Translations under genes and position numbers: made by a program
The notes under the pieces: generated by a model
Told to the model about the DNA's origin: nothing
Database searches by the model: none
What the model saw: the letters and a program-made list of their open reading frames with translations, nothing else
Source: Cymodocea nodosa
Lineage: Eukaryota > Streptophyta > Magnoliopsida > Alismatales > Cymodoceaceae
NCBI GenBank assembly: GCA_036874045.1
Contig: CM072344.1
Location: forward strand, 15,534,501 to 15,598,500
Direction: 5' to 3'
Length of the DNA: 64,000 nt
In this document: piece by piece, positions 35,901 to 48,162 of the stretch
Position numbering within the stretch: position 1 is the first letter of the stretch
Layout: each line of letters opens with the position of its first letter

Positions 35901-38565
35901 GTTTTACCTTTTATTTTACATATCTTCACTACAGTTTACCTGTACCATTTGTTTTGATTTGTTGAATTTCGCATATTCCTCAAAAATTATATAAGCACAA
36001 TGTGAATCCCAATTCAAAATGCAATGATGCTACAATAGGGTGTGTATGAATTTGACGTTAAATATGCTGATTTAACATCACAGATATTTGAAGGAGAAGT
36101 TTCACTCCAAAAAAATTGAAGTATAGCCCTTGAATGTGATTGCTATATTTTTATAAAAATTGAGGATGTATCTTTTTCTAATTCCAAAAATTAGCACCTG
36201 TTAGTATATAAATCGATCATTGTAAAGTAAATTGTAGATTGAGTTAAATGTTCTCTTATATGTAAGAGATTGTACTACTTACTATTACAACCTTCTCTTC
36301 TTTAGCATGAAATCGAAGCTGAGGTTTTGAGACAAAAAGTCCAAAATCCTAGCCACTATCATCACTTCATTTGGTGGCAGCAAAATCTCTTTCCTCCATC
36401 AATTGCCAATTAGATTTCTCGTCAATCTTTATCAACCCAGCTTCTGCAGCACATGGCCACCACCTTCACCTGCCCTCTTTGGAGGCTCAAGCAACCTTTG
36501 TGGTCACTTGGAGGATGCCTATTGTAGAGTTTGTTGTTTACCCTAATATGCGCCCATTTTATGGGTTTTCCATCCTATATAGTGTTGTTTTAATCTTCTC
36601 TTGCTCTCCTTTACTCTTCTATCATATGAGATCTTTTTTATGATGTGAGAGACTTTCTTGATATTTTTCCCTACTATCTGGCTGCTTGTTCCTACTTATT
36701 GCAGTGAAAATTTGATGTGATTGGTTGTCTGCCACTGGAAAGTCAATGAGATTGACTATTATTGGTCTTGCTGCTTTTTAGTGAAGAGGTCAATGTGTTT
36801 GGTCATTGTTCCTACTTTCCTACTGTAACTATTGCTAGATGCATTGTTTTATAATATAAAAAAATCCATTTAAATTTGGTTTAAATGTTTTCCATCCCAA
36901 TCCATTTGATTTTCTTGTAACAATGAGAAAAAATGGTTCATAATAAAACAAACACTTTTCCATTTAAATGATCATGTTTTCCCTTTTTCTGCAATAAAAC
37001 CTTAAACTCAAAGGAAATGTGGACATGACGTAATTATTTATAATAGAGAAACCACCCAGGTTTGGAATTAGAGAACATACCAATAAATTTCGTTTTGCTT
37101 CCTCCATATGTATCATATGAAGGCTCTGTAAAATAAATGAAATGATGCAGTGAGGTCGATGTTCTGAACCCAAAACAACTGATAGATCCTCTTTTCCAAG
37201 CAGAGTCTGCAGCTCTGAGTTGGCATCAGAGCCAGAAATAACATGACACTGCAATGGCAACATATGTACACATTGATATTGATACTCTTGTTATCAACAA
37301 ACAACCTAACATAAACATTAAGAACCATCAAATTATTACTTGACAAATGCATGTATTGCTTGCAGTAACACAAGAAGTGCAAAATAGTATGGCCTACTTA
37401 ATAGTGAATCAAACCAATTGTAAGCACTACATAAATGCACAACAAACCAACTGTAAGTAGTCGAATTGGTTACATAATTCTTAACAAATTTCAAGTTCTA
37501 GTTATATATCCATCACTAGATCTCAAATTTATGTATCTACAACTCCCTTTACCAAATTCAAAAAAAAATTGTATCAAACATAAGCGTCAAGTCTCTCTAA
37601 ACACACAACCAACTTCAAATAACTAAATTAGATATAACAATGCCATCGCATATTTCTCATCAGAGTTCAAATTCTAATGATAGCATATTCTCACTAATTT
37701 CAAAGAAATCTTTCTAAACACATTATCTGAATTCACCATTAAAATGCAAACCGAAATGATCATCTGAGTATGAGAATCATAAGACCAGAAAGAGAAGACC
37801 TTGAGGGCGACAGGAAAAGCCAAGATATAGCTCAAGAGTGCCTTCTTGAGGCCATAGTCCTCGGACCTCTCGGCAACCGCCAGCGACATCACGGCAGTCG
37901 CAAAATCTGAAGTCCCCACCATAACCCGCATCCACGCCCTCCTCCCTTCCACATACCTCTCATACGACGCCTCCGTCCTGAAGACCAGCAGCAACGCTAG
38001 CGCCGGTGCCGTGAGCTGGTAAGGCAGCGGGTTCGTCCTGCTCCACCAACAACAAAAACCCACGTGTTCGATCACCTACACGTTCAGCTGCAACTGCGAT
38101 GAACACCAGAAAGTTCCATTACCTGAGCAGGGGTAGCCAGGTGGGGAGCCAGGCGGCGTCTACGGCGGAGTTATAGGCGGCAACTGCGGCGGCGAAGGTG
38201 GTGAAAACGGTGACCGGAGTGATGAGGGAGACGATGACGCGGGAGGAGAGGCTGGATAGCACATGGCGGAGGTAGCGACGGGAGCTGCGGTGATCCCGCC
38301 AGCTGTCTGAGGTGTAGAGAGAGCGGCGGCGGTACACACCACGCTCCTTGACACTATCGATCCAGTCCGGGATCGAAAGGGGGAGGGGTGGAGGAGGTGG
38401 GTTTGGGGGTTGAGAGGAGCAGCATCGGACTTGGAGGGATATGGGTATGCTGCTGCTGCTGTTGCGGCTGTCGGTGGCGACGGCGTGGTGGCGGCGGCTG
38501 CGGTGCGAGATGGAAGGTAGCGGAGGGGAAGTTGTGAGGGAGAGGACAGCTTGGGGTGTGATCAT
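28746..38565 (-). CDS. VCCN1: Bestrophin-like thylakoid chloride channel (VCCN1 type), chloroplast
   Basis: Five minus-strand exons join in frame: 38565-38123, 38037-37800, 37248-37081, 33736-33530 and 28922-28746, all GT-AG, giving 410 residues, the same length I recall for Arabidopsis VCCN1 (At3g61320). The first ~60 residues are Ser/Pro-rich, as in chloroplast transit peptides. Exon 2 carries LPYQLTAPALALLLVFRTEASY, exon 3 HVISGSD...EHRPHCIISF, exon 4 HEGIGACEQLLGIPIPLSYT and then TSRFLVFWHITLP, and exon 5 GVLIEEPFPMLPLDEMC, all hallmarks of the plant bestrophin family. VCCN1 is a voltage-dependent anion channel of the thylakoid membrane that lets chloride into the lumen and tunes proton motive force after light changes. 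The GC-rich first exon contrasts with AT-rich introns. Introns 3 (3.3 kb) and 4 (4.6 kb) hold repeats. Confidence 0.95.
29985..30430. repeat. Diverged two-copy tandem repeat, ~229-bp unit
   Basis: Blocks starting gcaaatttt at about 30024 and 30253 align over some 200 bases, including the segments atgacatgtg.cacttc and the following cgtcaacatgtg or cgtcagcacttg. The copies are clearly diverged, so the duplication is old. Confidence 0.55.
32923..32956 (+). repeat. G34 homopolymer
   Basis: An unbroken run of 34 G in intron 4 of the channel gene (C34 in the sense direction). It follows a short (TG)n tract. Such a long pure G tract is rare and could form quadruplex structures; its assembled length may be unreliable. 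Confidence 0.85.
33737..37080. other. VCCN1-like gene intron 3 (3.3 kb)
   Basis: AT-rich intron without recognisable coding remains. A frame at 36371-36643 on the opposite strand has no family features. Sequence around 35330-35560 looks like moderately repetitive plant DNA but could not be assigned. Confidence 0.5.
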
Positions 38566-40850
38566 GGAGGAAGGTTGAGATCTGAGTTTGAGAGCTTGTG
38601 GCGGAGAACGATGTTAGGGTTAAGGCGACAGTCGAAGTTTGGGACTTGCGTCTGTGGTGGTTGGCGCCGGAGGGCTCAAGCTCAACCGACACCTTGTCCT
38701 ATGAAACCCTGACAATCGTAGAAATAACCAGGCGGCGGTAGTGGTGATCGGTCGCCGACGACCACAGGAGGTAGTCGGCTCGGCGACACGGTGGAGCAAC
38801 CGTAGCCGTCGATGGCGACGGCCGGGACGTCGACGTCGGTGGAAAGTCGATGCCAGTTAGAGCTGTCAAAATCCTATATTTATTTTTTTCAAATAAATCA
38901 CAAATTTATTTTATCATTTAAATATATTAATTTAAATTTTATATTATATTTAAAATAAATATTTTTTATTTCAAATGTAATCTTTATAATGATAAATTTT
39001 AAATAGATGTATCTAAACTACATATCAACAATATTTTTAATTATGAGCGACTCCAACTCATTTTTCCTGGTGTAAAATTTATACGTATCCAATATCTATC
39101 TATTCATAGTTAAAAATGATGTAATCAAATAATCATATTGGTTTTACATATATATCCTTTTTTTAAAAAAATATTTGTTTCAAATATAATATTGTAAATA
39201 TCAAGATTAACACCAAATAAAATATAAAATTATGGTAAATGGAGGATAAATAAAGAATAAACAAATTTTGAATTGTCAAATTATTAATTTTTTAAAAATC
39301 AAACATAGGAAAATGTACGACACGCCTACTCAAAGATCAGCCGTTCTTTTTGTGAAAAGACGATCTCGCCCTTCACTGAATGATGACATCCGACGGTCTG
39401 CAAGTTTCGTATATAATTGAACGAACCCTCGCCCGCTATTGCTACTGTGCTTTGCCGATAGCTACCGCCATCCTCACCGTCGTCCTTTATGTGCCATCGA
39501 CGATCCCATCCAGCCCTATCAGTCTGCGATTCTTCGTCGTCGATCCGTCAATGCCGTCATCGATCTGCTAAGCTTAATTCATCTTCTTCAATTTGATGCA
39601 TTGATCTGCCTTGTCTACCTTTATCTTCTTCAATCTGATGAATATATTGTTGAAGTAGCTACCTACGGCTTGTGGATGATGATATTCTCTCTTTTCTTAT
39701 GAAAAAAATCATTCAGAAACTTCCTGCTCCCGTAAAAGTCAAACTGTTCATATATGGCTTGGACCTCTTATCTCATTGAATTGGTTAACTACATGCATCT
39801 TCTTGCCTTAATTTGGCATCATCTTTCTTCAATTATTTATCTAGGAATGCTACCATCTCAGCAATCTTCTGCGGATGCTGGGCTCCATTTAGTTGTTATC
39901 TGTTGCATGCATTTGATACCGACATGGATCTTGAATAATTTTTGGTAAATCTTCATACCCTCCATGTCATTGTAATAGTTATCAACACCGCTTCTTCAAA
40001 TTTCAGATATGCAACACACATGATGCCCAAACTTTACTTTTACATGGGAATGCTGACAACTGACCTAAGTTTTCTTCTTTTTCTAGTCAACCATATTTCC
40101 TGGAATCACTGTTCTTGAGAAATTTTCAGATTGGTGTTGATTCCTTGTGTATAAATATCTATACATTTGGTGTTATCCATATTAACTGACAAGTGTTTTA
40201 AATTAGTAAGGAGATGACATTAGGATTTAAACTCTGATGAAAAGCATGGGATTACATAATTCCCATCAATTCATCTACTTAGAGATGTTAACCTCACAGA
40301 AGATGTTAATGAGATTCATGGAGTTATATCCAAATAAGACCTATGTTATAACCAAAAGGAAGGAAAATGCCTTTGGAGGATTGACACCAAAAGACAACAT
40401 TACAGAAGACTACATGTGATGCATGTTGAACATTAAGACATATATTTTTATGATAATGCTAGAGTATTTGCTTTGATTAGAACTTGAAAATTTCTTCTCT
40501 CACAATGAAGTGGAAGATCACTGTAGATATATATATCATAATCCATACACAACATAATTATCTTTGCATATTAGTGAAAGAATGGATGAGTGATGGTACT
40601 TTGCATGTGCTTTTAGAATTTAAATCTAGTGTTGTTATTATTAATATATGTGTTGTTAATAAATGTTGAATGGAAATTATAGATATTTCTAAGTAGTTTT
40701 AAATCTTTTGTTTTAAGATGGATAAACTTTCTCAAATTAATGATTTTTCATTGCTTAAATCATGAAGAAGAAAAAACAAGTGTTGCGATTCATATACAAT
40801 CTATTGCAATGTATTCATTAAGTTGCATTTTCACATAGATAAGTAGTTCA
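38566..40850. other. VCCN1-like gene 5' flank and adjacent intergenic DNA
   Basis: GC-rich sequence to about 38870 is the presumed leader and promoter of the minus-strand channel gene. It is followed abruptly by AT-rich DNA including a MITE-like segment (38930-39050). Open frames at 39380-39960 and 40237-40419 on the plus strand could not be assigned and may belong to the decayed Harbinger element beginning nearby. Confidence 0.45.
38930..39050. mobile_element. Candidate MITE fragment (same family as in the pectin acetylesterase introns)
   Basis: The block with aatctttataatgataaatt and atatttttaattatgagcg matches the inner and terminal parts of the elements at 45296-45515 and 45732-45935. 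Only one side is well preserved. Confidence 0.4.
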
Positions 40851-41184
40851 TAATGTATGATATGTTTTGATACATGTAGAATGAAGTCAGATACATTTAT
40901 AAAGTTATATCAAATCTTTAAAGGAAAAAATCTTTTGTTTGATGGTTAAGGAGTTACAATTGAAGAATAAGTTAAAGTTTTTCTTTAGATAGTAAGTTAT
41001 GGGTAAAAGAATAGAATTCTTTAAGTTGCCTTATAACATTCTGGTCAAATTATAAGTAAATATCTATATTGTATACTTGATGTAACTATTGTTTGGTCAT
41101 CAAAAGTAATATGCTAGAAAGAAAATTTAAGCAGCGTTTTGTAATTTCTAAAGGACAACCCGAAATACATGTTATTTTTTAAAA

Positions 41185-41815
41185 ATATAATTGGTGCACT
41201 AGATAGTATTCATATTCATTACATCATAAATAAAACTACACATCTTGCTTATATTCTTGCAATAGAGATAGAAAAAGAATGATATAAAATATTCTTGATG
41301 TACGTGACTTCCAAATGAGGTTTACTTTTGCTTTAGCTAAATGAAAAGATATAGTTTATGATTTCAAAGTTTTAAAACATGTATTATTAGATTCACGACA
41401 TAATTTTTCATTACCCCCTATATTTTAGTTCAACTTCACTTGTATCTTAGTATTATGCATTACTCTATGCATCATCTATGTAATGAAATTAATGGTATAT
41501 AATTATCTTAGTAGGTAAGTACCATTTAGTAGATTTTAGATATCCTAATATACGTGGATTCCTTATACCTTATAGGATTAAAAGATATCATTTACTTCAA
41601 TTTCATTATTCACAACCTAAATGAGTAGAAAAAATTCAACTACTTACATTCTGGTTTGCAAAATGTGATTGAACGTACTTATGGTATTTTGAAGAAAATA
41701 TTAATTATTCCTAACTTACTGTTGCTATATGACTACCCTATGCAAATGAAAATGGTAATAACATATATGGTACTACACAACTTTATTATTGATTAGAAGC
41801 ATGAAATAGATTAAC
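41185..41815 (+). pseudogene. PIF/Harbinger transposase pseudogene
   Basis: Three islands of DDE_Tnp_4 transposase survive in order, with stops and frame shifts between them. IGALDSIHIHYI (41190) holds the first catalytic Asp. GKYHLVDFRYPNIRGFLIPY (from 41513) matches the G.YYLVDAGYPN.PGFL.PYR block. NVIERTYGILK (41662 on) holds the catalytic Glu, followed by YPMQMKMVITYMVLHNFIID. The second Asp region is not readable. Harbinger transposases cut and paste DNA with TTA/TAA target preference; this copy is dead. Weak similarity may begin near 40870. Confidence 0.85.
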
Positions 41816-42207
41816 AAGCTTTGAATGAAGAAGACATCAACATTGGAGGCACACTTAAACAAGAGAAAAACAATGATCAAAATATTGCTTTAGACAATGA
41901 CAATTACATGGTGCAAGTCTATAACAATATTTGGATGAAATAATGGCCTATAAATATGTAATAGTTTAGAAGTACTTGAAGTGTCATTAAAATTTTCATG
42001 TTAGTAACTTAATGCAGACTTGAGTGTGGAATACTATTATTCAGGAATATGTGTTGGTATTGTTTATTTCATAGCTTTGTAATGGTTAGTTACATATATT
42101 TCATTGTACTATATATATTTTTATTTTTGAAAATGTCATTGCTTATTAACTGTAATGTTATCGTTATTTCATATTATTGTTATTGAATGTTTTCATCATT
42201 TTCAGGG

Positions 42208-42990
42208 ACATGGATAACAAAAAGACATTCATGGACATGTTGACTAAGCTTGATGACATACCACATACAAATGATAACATTCAAGATGCAACAGAATTAA
42301 ATAAAGGAAAATTACCAATAACAGTAGGAAGAATAAATTGAGATAATGAAAGTATATCTCATTTTTTAGATATCTATATCAAGTTAACTGATAAAAGGTA
42401 CAAGCTAACTTCTCACCAAAAGGGATGTGAATTACTAAAAAGCGAGCTATTCAAGTTCACGAAATGTCGATTTACCGGTGCACTACTGAAGAACAAGCAT
42501 GATTCAGAAAGATTAGCAGATATAGAAGACTTTTAAGGCTCAAATAGATAGAGGTTGAAATCTTATTCTGCCTAAGACATGGGAAGGAGTTGATGATGGC
42601 TAGTGGAAGAATTTCAAGATGGTATGTTAGTTATATACTATTTACTATTTATTAATATCCATTTTAGTGTTTAATATTTAAAGGTAATTTCTTTTAAATA
42701 CATATTTTGACAAACTCACATGAAATTGTTTTCTTCACAGTGTGAGCCATAATGCGAAAATTTTTGGTATAAAAGAATAAAATTTACAAACAAATTATTT
42801 AAGTTGTTTGACATAAGTATCGCAACTGAAGAATATTGTTTTATCCTAAGGTCTTTAGCAAATCTAGACATATGTGGAGATGCTGACTATTTCAATTCTA
42901 CAAGTCTAGTTGTTAATGATGAGTTCACTCTAGATGATGATTCTCGTAGACGATTTAATACATAAGGTCTAGAGAAATGATCATCTGCAA
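42208..42990 (+). pseudogene. Decayed ORF downstream of the Harbinger transposase, possibly its Myb/SANT-like partner
   Basis: With frame shifts one can read MDNKKTFMDMLTKLDDI (42210), LILPKTWEGVDDG (about 42567), then FELF-like KLFKLFDISIATEEYCF and RSLANLDICGDADYF, ending NDEFTLDDDSRRRF (to 42960). The order and spacing suggest one broken gene. Harbinger elements usually carry a second Myb/SANT-like ORF beside the transposase, so this is a candidate. I do not recognise a clear SANT motif, and it may instead be a captured host gene. Confidence 0.4.
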
Positions 42991-43189
42991 TGTGGTAGCA
43001 TCCACTTGAAATTGTTTTCTTCAAAGATAATATTACCTTTTGATACGCCATTATATTAATTTGACTTTAAAATATGTATACAATGTTATTGTAATGTCAG
43101 ATGAACTTATTGTTTACATTTTTCATTATTAAATGAAGTTAACTTCCTATTTTGTCATTAGCTTTATATTTGGTAGTCACTTCATTATG

Positions 43190-43490
43190 TAATAAAATAA
43201 ATTATAAATTACCTATTTATTATAATTAATAGTAATTATAAAATTACCAATAAATAAATATGTTCTATATTATTAATATTATAAAACTATATGTATTAAT
43301 ATATGTAGTATTAAGATTATTATACTAATTACCGTATTATTAATAATATATGTAATTTACATAATATATTAATTACTGTATCATTATTATGTATTGATAT
43401 TAATTATAAAATTATTAATATATACATATAGATTAATTACTACTACTAATTGATTATTATATATATTAATAACATATTAATTTATACTCC
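43190..43490. repeat. AT-rich low-complexity block
   Basis: Nearly pure A/T with recurring attaatta and taatatat stretches. It may be the decayed end of the adjacent Harbinger-related element. Confidence 0.5.
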
Positions 43491-43964
43491 TTTAAAAACT
43501 TCATCTCAAGGATAAAGTTGAGAGAAAAAGAACTCAAATTCTTATTAAACATCACTTACGTTTTACTGTTTTTTTATAATTCGCAGTTATAGTATCAATC
43601 TTTAAACATCTGATCTTTTAAAAATTTACATCAAATGCACACATAGATTAAAAGAAAAGATCTTTTCTGTGACTCAAACAAAAGTTTCTCATAATATACA
43701 TCTCAAATAATTATATCAAATAGAAATCATTTTTCTTTTACATTCTTCGATGGCACCTGAGGAATCAAATTTTGAAGGCTTGATTAAAGATATGGTTCTG
43801 CCCAAAACTCTTTCCGTGAAGAATCCTCCATTGTAGCAAAGCCTTTGACATTGAAATGTATTGTAGATGTACTGAAAGAGATTTTGAGCAGCGGAAAATT
43901 AGGATTTATTTTGGGTTAGAGAAGAAATTAAAAAGAAACATTTAGATTAATTAATCATTTAGAT

Positions 43965-44230
43965 GAGTTGTAATACTATAAGAGATAAGGTAAATAAGAT
44001 CTTATTAAGAATAGAATGGGAGTTGCACCTACTGAAAATACAATAAGAGAAAATAAGATAAATGGGTGATTCAATCATATACTCAGGAGATCAAGAATGC
44101 ACCAGTTAAAGAAAGAAAATAATTAATATAGAAGAAATTAAAAGAAGTAGAGGTAAACTTAAAACTACTTGATTATGAATTGTAAGAAAAGATTTAAATT
44201 TATGTAATTTAACTGAAAATTTGATAATAG
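43965..44230 (+). mobile_element. Decayed LINE reverse-transcriptase 3' end (copy 3)
   Basis: Nucleotide similarity to the copies at 13945 and 20495 is evident over the whole length, for example the shared stretches ggagttgcacctactgaaa and agaaaagatttaaatttatg. Stops are frequent. It ends about 170 bases beyond the last exon of the pectin acetylesterase gene. Confidence 0.55.
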
Positions 44231-44395
44231 ATAGAAATACTTGAAAGAAAAGATCTCATACAATTCTACCTCATGCTTGAATTGTTGTATAATTTTTTGA
44301 AAGAAAAATGACATCCATAGATCTTGAAAAGTAATTATGAAAATTACAAACAAAAAGGTGCCATCAAAGTATTGGGCTTAGGGTTTTGTAATACC

Positions 44396-47270
44396 TCAAG
44401 TGTTTTGAATAGGAACATGACACGTGCTATCACGTGGATAGGGGTAATCAATTTCCTTTGCAACCTTTCTTTCAAAATACCAGTCTCCGACTACCTCTGC
44501 TATTCTCTGAAAATTATTACATCAATATCTAACTTAACATCTGTTAACGGTTATTCAGTCTTTAATGCATAAAAATGTATTGAGATCTTTTAAAAGGTTA
44601 AAACAAACATATTTTCTATACATCAACTTAAAAAATGCTTTAATTTAGTGAGCCATAGGAGTACCTTCCCATGTATCTTTGGAGAATTAGGGGCATACCA
44701 AACCTCTTGGATCTCACTTTGGCAATGAGCATAACAAGAGTTTATGTACAATCCTCCAATCTTAGAGGCTCTAAATGCTTGTAATGCATCGATCATTTTT
44801 TTCCTGAAACCTACCAAAAAAACACAATGTAGAGTCAGGAGGAAGAAGAGAATTATAGATAATTAGTATTGCTACTTAACATGTGATTGTAAAGTTGGAG
44901 TGATTATTTTCTTTGAGTTCTTGATTAGTTGTCCTTAAAAATCATTGCCATGCATATACATACATGCACACATATATATATGTGTGTGTGTGTGTGTGAA
45001 ATATTTTAAGTGGATTTTGATTGTATAATTAATTAACTAAGATGAATACTGATATAATTATTCGGCAGAGAGAGATGAATGCAAGAGGTAACCTTGCAAG
45101 AGGGACATCTCTTGGGTGGTGCAATTCTTTAGAGTATGCTTGCAAGGGTGCCATCTTTTGTGGGGATCAGCAGAGGCCGGTACAAATATATGATTGAACT
45201 GCAAATTCACACAACAAATTTCACAATTACCAGCTCATCTAACTTAAAACCTTACCAAGTCATTTAACTTCATATGGTGTGTGTACTGTACTCCCTCACC
45301 ACTGAAAATGTTGTAGGTATATTCTATAATTTAAATATATGAACTTTAAATCTGTCAATACTAATGATTATAGCTAAAACAAATAGATATCATTTCTTTA
45401 TAAACATTTATTTTAGATACAATCTTCACCATAGATAAATTTCAATTTGTATTTAAATTGTAAGATAAACACTTATAATATTTTTAATTATTAGTATTTA
45501 TAGTGACATTAAGATAAGTTTTAATTATATCGAAACAAGTAGAACATTAGGATGATCCATGGATGATTAATTACCTGGTATATGTCATACGCTGAGTTCA
45601 AGATGAAATAAGGTTGTTTGATGTTTGGCAGCGCATACTGTGGGAAGAAGCACTGCTTGAACAACATCACATTTGTTATTTTACAGCAACATTGAACTCA
45701 TACATACGAAAAAAATGGAAACTATAGACCTTCACAACTAAAAATGTTGTAGGTGCCCATGGTTTAGATACGTTAAATTTATAAAATCTTGTAAACATTA
45801 AAGATTGCGTTTGAAACAAATGTTTACAAAGAATGAAACATCTGTTTGCTTTAGATGCAATCTTTATCGTTGATAGATTTTAAATTAACGTTTGTAAATA
45901 CCCATAACATTTTTAATCAGAAGTGTCTACGGTAACATTGAATTCATAAGTAAAGCATGTACCTTACCTTATAAGGCGATCTTTGAGATTTTACGCAATC
46001 GCTATTCAAAATTTTTGACACATTCTGTGGGAAGATCAAATGATAATATTATTACTACTACTATTTGTGTTAAACGGTGAAGGGTATTCACTTACAAGTG
46101 TGGAAATTTAATATTTTATTTGTCCCTGAATGTTACTTGCATGTCATATAAAAGGCTTTTTGAACGCTCACCTGTAAATCAACCACACCCTTGAAGAAGG
46201 GTCTTATGCTGTTGTTCCCAACTATGTCTGCCCTGCAAGAATTAACCTAAAGAAATCGGTACATGTTGGTATAATATAAAACCCTAAAGAAGTCATTGTT
46301 AGTGCTTGCAACAAATTTAGTTGTAAATATCCATCTTCCGGTATAAGATATAAGACTTAATAATATCAGACAATTATAATCGAACGAACTTTGAATAAAC
46401 GTCCATTTGACCAACTTTGAATTGTAGTCGTCTGATATTATCAAAAATCTTGTATCTCAGACATCGTAAGATGATACTCACAACTTAATTTTGCTGTTGG
46501 TGTCTGCAGCCTTTTACTTTGCTATTCATGTATATATATTAATTATTACACGTCGAGGAAGAAGCCCGCGTCGCTCAAGCACTTCACCGTCGCCGTTGGG
46601 GGGAGAGCGCGCGCAAGGTCGTCGCAGTGGAGGAATGTCGCAAGGCCCCCGGCAGAGCAACCCGACAGGAGTACCTGAAAATTAGGGTTTGGCATGTAAC
46701 ACTTGGAGAGAAGCAAAGAGATGATGGCTACAGGCAGGTAATGAATCAAAGTTTCAAGAAGTTAGTTTTGGTTATGCTTATGATGGTTATGGTTAGGTTA
46801 GTAAACAATTTAGTTAATTATTTACCTTCTTTGCTTTGCCCAATCCTTTTGGAAGAAGGTCCTTGATGATTGCGTTCCAGATCCTTTGGCCTCTGAAGTA
46901 TAACTTTGTGGTCTGATGATGATACAAATATAGATAGATAGATAGATAGATAGATATTCTTGTCATATTAGTAACTAATAGACAATAGCAACAACAATTA
47001 ATATTGATCTGAAGCTTACACCGCTATGATACTCAGCATCACCACCAAAGGAGGCTCCGTCGCAATACCTAAGCTTCACCCTGTTCCAATTGTGGAAATC
47101 TACCTTGGCAGATGACTTAATTATGTTACATATTGGCATTTACTCAAGTCAGCAAGCAATATTAACAAACTTCAACCATCTACACACACTACAATTAATG
47201 TATGTTTCTTCTATCACCAGTCATGTAGTGTTTCCTTGTATCTCATCTCAATATTTAATACACACACATA

Positions 47271-47307
<37 letters not shown>

Positions 47308-48130
47308 ATAGATCTTGCAAGAGAAGAAGGAAGGAAAGATATGAACATGCAGCTCATCTACTCTCTCTCTCTCTCTCTCTCAGAAGGAATTAAAGTTATG
47401 AACATATATGAAGCCTCATCACTCAATTCACACATACCAGGGTTATGAGAAGCAGCATTGCTTAGGATTCCCCTGAAGTTCTTAAACTTGGGCATGTAAG
47501 TTGTGGAGCCTCGACGTGTGGTTGATCTATTAAGACAAGACTCCACGTCGTTGCACCATCCTCCTCCCTGTTAATTTCATCATTTAATGAATTAATGAAA
47601 AGGGTTGGTTTATTTGTCTGAATAAATTTTATATATAACTTGCATATAAAAAGGAGAACAAGGACAAGGAATTAATTATGACCTAAATTATTATTGTTAT
47701 TATTATTAACGTTAGCATACACAACCGGAAGATATGGTTGTAGTTGGTTGATGCCTAACATTTGGATTCAAGGATACAACTTTTAATTTTTTTTATTTTT
47801 TATTTACATATTGCCACTAATTAAAAAAATAATGAAATGTGGTATTTAGGATATAATATTTTACCAACGATTGATAAGATGGCACAATTGATCTTTAAAT
47901 TTATTACAAAAGAAGAGAAACCTTAAGAAAGTTTTATGTACTTAGAATTTAAATTCTAATTAAATTTAAACTTTATATAATTTATCAGAAAGAATTTGAA
48001 ATTTAAATATTTATACGTGTTTAGTAATTTGATAAAAATTAAAATTTAGACATTTGTATATATAATAAATTTTCTTAAATAAATTTTTAATAAAATTCTT
48101 AAATAAATTTAACTAATTAAAGAAAATTTT

Positions 48131-48162
<32 letters not shown>

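Noticed and set aside
36371..36643. 90-codon plus-strand frame in the channel-gene intron
   Set aside because: No family features; likely chance or retroelement debris.
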